Assembly (NCBI GenBank): GCA_963759175.1
Contig: CAVWXP010000015.1
Coordinates: 124,001 to 188,000 of the forward strand
Source of the DNA: SZUA-442 sp963759175
GTDB taxonomy: Bacteria; Actinomycetota; Acidimicrobiia; Spongiisociales; UBA5794
Direction of reading: 5' to 3'
DNA length: 64,000 nt
Shown one piece after another: positions 61,655 through 64,000 of the stretch. The notes under the pieces were generated by a model, which did no database searches, was not told where the DNA came from, and saw only the letters and a list, made by a program, of their open reading frames with translations. Numbering within the stretch: the stretch's first letter is position 1; the number at the start of each line of letters is the position of its first letter. Position numbers and translations under genes: made by a program.

Positions 61655-62857
61655 ATGACCCTCGACCGGCGAGCACGATCCGCGCTGGCGACCGTGATCG
61701 CCACGGCTCGCCGGGAGCTCGACGATCGCGAGGTCGACGACGTACCGGCCAAACTCCGCAAGGTCGCGGCATCGTCAGCCCGATCGCTCCCTCCGCCGCT
61801 CGAGAAGGCCCTCGTCGATGTCCTCATGGCAGATGGCGAGTTCCGCGACGCGGTCGCCCGGAGGTGGGAGGACGACGAGGAGGACGACCTCGTCGGCTCG
61901 ATCTTCCTCGACGCACCCGATCGCGCCGTTCCCCTGATTGCACGCATCGCAGACGCCGACGACCTCGAGGCGACCCGCGAGCTCCTCGACAAGGCACGTG
62001 CCGAGGTCATCGACCTCACGGCACGGCTCAAAGAAGCTCGCACCCGCACCGTGGGCGCGACGGACCGGGCGCGCGCTGAGGTCGCCGCCCTCAAGGCAGC
62101 GGACAAGGCTGCCCGTCGGACGCTCGAACGGACGGCGAACGAGGCCAGATCGGATCTCGAGGCGACGCGGGCCCACCTCGCCGAACAGGATGGACTGCTT
62201 GCGGCAGCCAACGAACGGGTAACGCTCCTCGAGGCGTCCATCGAGCGGCAGGCCGCCAGGGAGCGACGGCGATTGCAGCCTGCACCCGGGTCTCGGCCGG
62301 CATCGGGACCGCCGTCGCGCGATCCTCAGGCCATCGCTGCGGCGATCGATGCATGGGAGCGAGCACTGAGGCCCTATCGGGCGCCGCGCGCCGAGGCGGC
62401 GAGCGAGTCCGAGCGTGGTGGCCTCGTCGTGCCCCCCGGAGTTGCTCCCGACGCACCCGAGGCCCTCGACGGCCTGATCGAGCAGGGCATCGAGCTCGTG
62501 GTGGTCGATGGCTACAACGTGGGCGGTGCCCACGTCGGGGAGGGGTTCGCGGGTCCCGAGGGACGTGCGGCGGTCGAGCAGCTGGCCACGACCCTCTCGC
62601 GTCGAGCCAGCGCACCGGTGACCGTCTGGTTCGATGCAATCGGTGTCGAGGGCAGGCCGTCATTCGCCACCGACATCGGTGTCGAGATCCGCTTCGCCCA
62701 GGATCAATCCGCCGACGATGCCATCGTCGACGAGGTCCGGCGAACGACGGCGAGGGTGGTCGTGATCACCAACGACCGTGAACTGCGCGAACGGGCCGCC
62801 GCCGAGGGCGCGGTGGCGCTCTGGTCCGATGCCCTGATCGCCTGGGCGAACCGCTAA
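61655..62857 (+). CDS. coiled-coil protein with C-terminal NYN (PIN-like) ribonuclease domain
   Basis: 400 residues. An acidic N-terminal region (WEDDEEDDLVGSIF) and a coiled coil of about 110 residues (ELLDKARAEVIDLTARLKEA onward) precede a NYN domain: LVVVDGYNVGGAHVGEGF, RFAQDQSADDAIVDEVRR and VVVITNDRELRERAAAEGA give the conserved Asp set that binds metal in YacP-like nucleases. RNA cleavage is inferred. ATG at 61655 or the GTG at 61649 are both possible starts; the open frame upstream overlaps the ilvB promoter and is not used. Confidence 0.8.
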   Translation: MTLDRRARSALATVIATARRELDDREVDDVPAKLRKVAASSARSLPPPLEKALVDVLMADGEFRDAVARRWEDDEEDDLVGSIFLDAPDRAVPLIARIADADDLEATRELLDKARAEVIDLTARLKEARTRTVGATDRARAEVAALKAADKAARRTLERTANEARSDLEATRAHLAEQDGLLAAANERVTLLEASIERQAARERRRLQPAPGSRPASGPPSRDPQAIAAAIDAWERALRPYRAPRAEAASESERGGLVVPPGVAPDAPEALDGLIEQGIELVVVDGYNVGGAHVGEGFAGPEGRAAVEQLATTLSRRASAPVTVWFDAIGVEGRPSFATDIGVEIRFAQDQSADDAIVDEVRRTTARVVVITNDRELRERAAAEGAVALWSDALIAWANR

Positions 62858-62977
62858 ACGCAGGGGCGTATCGACCCGATACAGAGGGAAGCGAACCGAT
62901 GGGATCTCGTGACCGCAACGCTCCCGCGTACCCACATCGACACGGAGGCGCCATCGCAACCCGCACAGGTTGCGGTT

Positions 62978-64000
62978 GTGACGCGTTGGCATGAGCTGCG
63001 GCGCATCGCCGGGCTCGTTGCCCTCGTCCTCGCTGTCGTGAGCGGCGTGATCCTGCAATGGCCGGCCATGGTCATCGTCGGCGTGCTCGGAGGCGGTATC
63101 GCACTCGATGCCACCCTCGCCCTGTCCTCGCAGCGAACCGGGGTCGGGCCGACGCTGGTTGCAGACATCTCGTTCGCGTCGATCGGTCTCATCGCCGCTG
63201 CGGTCCCACCTCCTGCGGTCGGCATCGTCGTCGCCTACTTCGTGCTCGTCGTAGCGGTGCTCGGGGCCTCGCCGAAGTCGTGGGCGACTGGGCCTCTACG
63301 CCGTCACCGCAGGCACCGCCGTCGCCTTCCTCGCACCGTTGGTCGATACGGCGGATGGCTCCGTGGTGCGATCGTTGGCATCAGGTGTCATCGTCGTCGC
63401 CGTCTTCGGCATCCTCACGATCGCCATGGTGCGCGAGTTCACCGTGGTGCGCCAACGCGGCAACGAGACAGTCGGGAGGCGGATCGAGGTCGCCGACTCC
63501 GTGGCGCGGGCATCTCGTGCGCTCGTCGCCGAGGACGATGCCAGCGCCCTCGGATCGGCGCTCGAGGCGGTTCGGGAGGCGATGGGCGTGTCGGCCGTGT
63601 TCGTCGAGCGCAACGTCGAGGATGCCACCATGGGACTCGCAGCCGTGGTCGTCGATCGGGCGAGTGCCGATCACGTCGCCCACCCATCCCTCGAGCTGCG
63701 CAGCACCGTCCCGTGGTCGGCGATGCCCGGTGCTCGGGCCCACCTCGAAGGTGGGGCGCCGTTCTTCTACCGGGTCGAGGAGGCAAGGGGGACCCAGGCC
63801 GACCGATCCGGCGACGGTGGACTGCGTGTCGAGGTGAACGTACCGATCTCGCTCCACGGCGACTGGGTGGGGGTGATCGGAGCAGCAGACGCCGATCCGG
63901 ACCGCGTGTGGCGCACCGACGACCTCGTGCTGTTGCGCACGATGGCGGACCTGACGGCGGCGTTCTGGCAACGGGCCAACGATGCAAAGGTGCGCGACTC
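62978..64000 (+). CDS. membrane sensor protein with GAF domain (frameshifted, cut by window end)
   Basis: GTG at 62978 begins TRWHELRRIAGLVALVLAVV and about six helices follow. After SPKSWATG one extra base near 63293 shifts the frame; LYAVTAGTAVAFLAPLVD and VVAVFGILTIAMVREFTVV complete the membrane part. Then a coil (RIEVADSVARASRALVAEDD) leads into a GAF domain (AMGVSAVFVERN, VEVNVPISLHGDWVGVIGAA, TDDLVLLRTMADLTAAFWQR). The output domain (histidine kinase or GGDEF) lies beyond the window. The start is unsure: in-frame GTG at 62909 is also possible. A hairpin CGCAACC/GGTTGCG lies at 62955-62974. Confidence 0.65.
   Translation, partial: MTRWHELRRIAGLVALVLAVVSGVILQWPAMVIVGVLGGGIALDATLALSSQRTGVGPTLVADISFASIGLIAAAVPPPAVGIVVAYFVLVVAVLGASPKSWATGPLRRHRRHRRRLPRTVGRYGGWLRGAIVGIRCHRRRRLRHPHDRHGARVHRGAPTRQRDSREADRGRRLRGAGISCARRRGRCQRPRIGARGGSGGDGRVGRVRRAQRRGCHHGTRSRGRRSGECRSRRPPIPRAAQHRPVVGDARCSGPPRRWGAVLLPGRGGKGDPGRPIRRRWTACRGERTDLAPRRLGGGDRSSRRRSGPRVAHRRPRAVAHDGGPDGGVLATGQRCKGARL

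Overview
The window looks like a chromosomal segment of a high-GC actinobacterium, possibly an uncultured Acidimicrobiia-type lineage (inference). Supporting marks are a WhiB regulator, an F420-type luciferase-like oxidoreductase, an LPXTG surface protein, a long-form HisG, a type-A RNase P RNA, and many genes whose -10-like box TANNNT lies only 6-8 nt before the start codon, as expected for leaderless mRNAs. Most of it is ordinary housekeeping DNA in tight operons with 1-4 bp overlaps.

Layout. 1-1.9 kb: small zinc-ribbon and membrane proteins, a long perfect hairpin, then tRNA-Val(UAC). 2.0-4.2 kb: an atypical stretch behind the tRNA, with about 152-bp tandem repeats that each carry the tRNA 3' end, a broken lipoprotein gene, small direct repeats and small membrane-protein genes. 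4.2-11.4 kb: an amino-acid catabolic cluster (KamA-family radical-SAM aminomutase, two CoA-transferase subunits, class III aminotransferase, divergent RpiR-type regulator, glutaryl-CoA dehydrogenase). 11.5-16 kb: Flp pilin, GNAT, zinc ribbon, split TauE/SafE exporter, lipoprotein. 16-23.8 kb: F420-type enzyme, katG, aquaporin, rnpB, whiB, trpD. 24 kb: a thioredoxin-like lipoprotein whose first active-site Cys codon is TGA, followed by a SECIS-like hairpin: a candidate selenoprotein. 24.5-32.6 kb: nearly complete histidine pathway, with yerC-hisGDCBHF-hisIE, a TlpA-like protein and an Lgt-like protein on the minus strand and hisA divergent across a 30-bp palindrome. 32.6-37 kb: a vWA/DUF11/SdrD-like LPXTG surface protein. 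37-50 kb: AAA+ ATPase, CsaA, DnaQ-UvrC-like fusion, SpoU methyltransferase, TPM protein, DapB-like dehydrogenase, AlkA-like glycosylase, kynureninase next to an archaeal-type AdoMet synthetase, and a Cys/Met PLP enzyme. 50-61.6 kb: pntAB, DapA-like aldolase and gnd as one operon, then leuB, leuA, ilvC, ilvN, ilvB with leader-peptide attenuation signals. 61.6-64 kb: NYN-domain protein and a GAF-type sensor cut by the window end.

A recurring oddity is single-base frameshifts in conserved genes (katG, aquaporin, hisB, hisA, kynU, the TPM gene, the terminal sensor gene, the surface protein). In every enzyme I could resolve, exactly one extra base has to be skipped and there is no common slippery motif. 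Insertion-type sequencing or assembly error is therefore the simplest explanation, and these genes are annotated as intact genes with a marked frameshift. The candidate selenocysteine codon cannot be explained this way, because an indel does not turn a Cys codon into TGA while keeping the frame on both sides.
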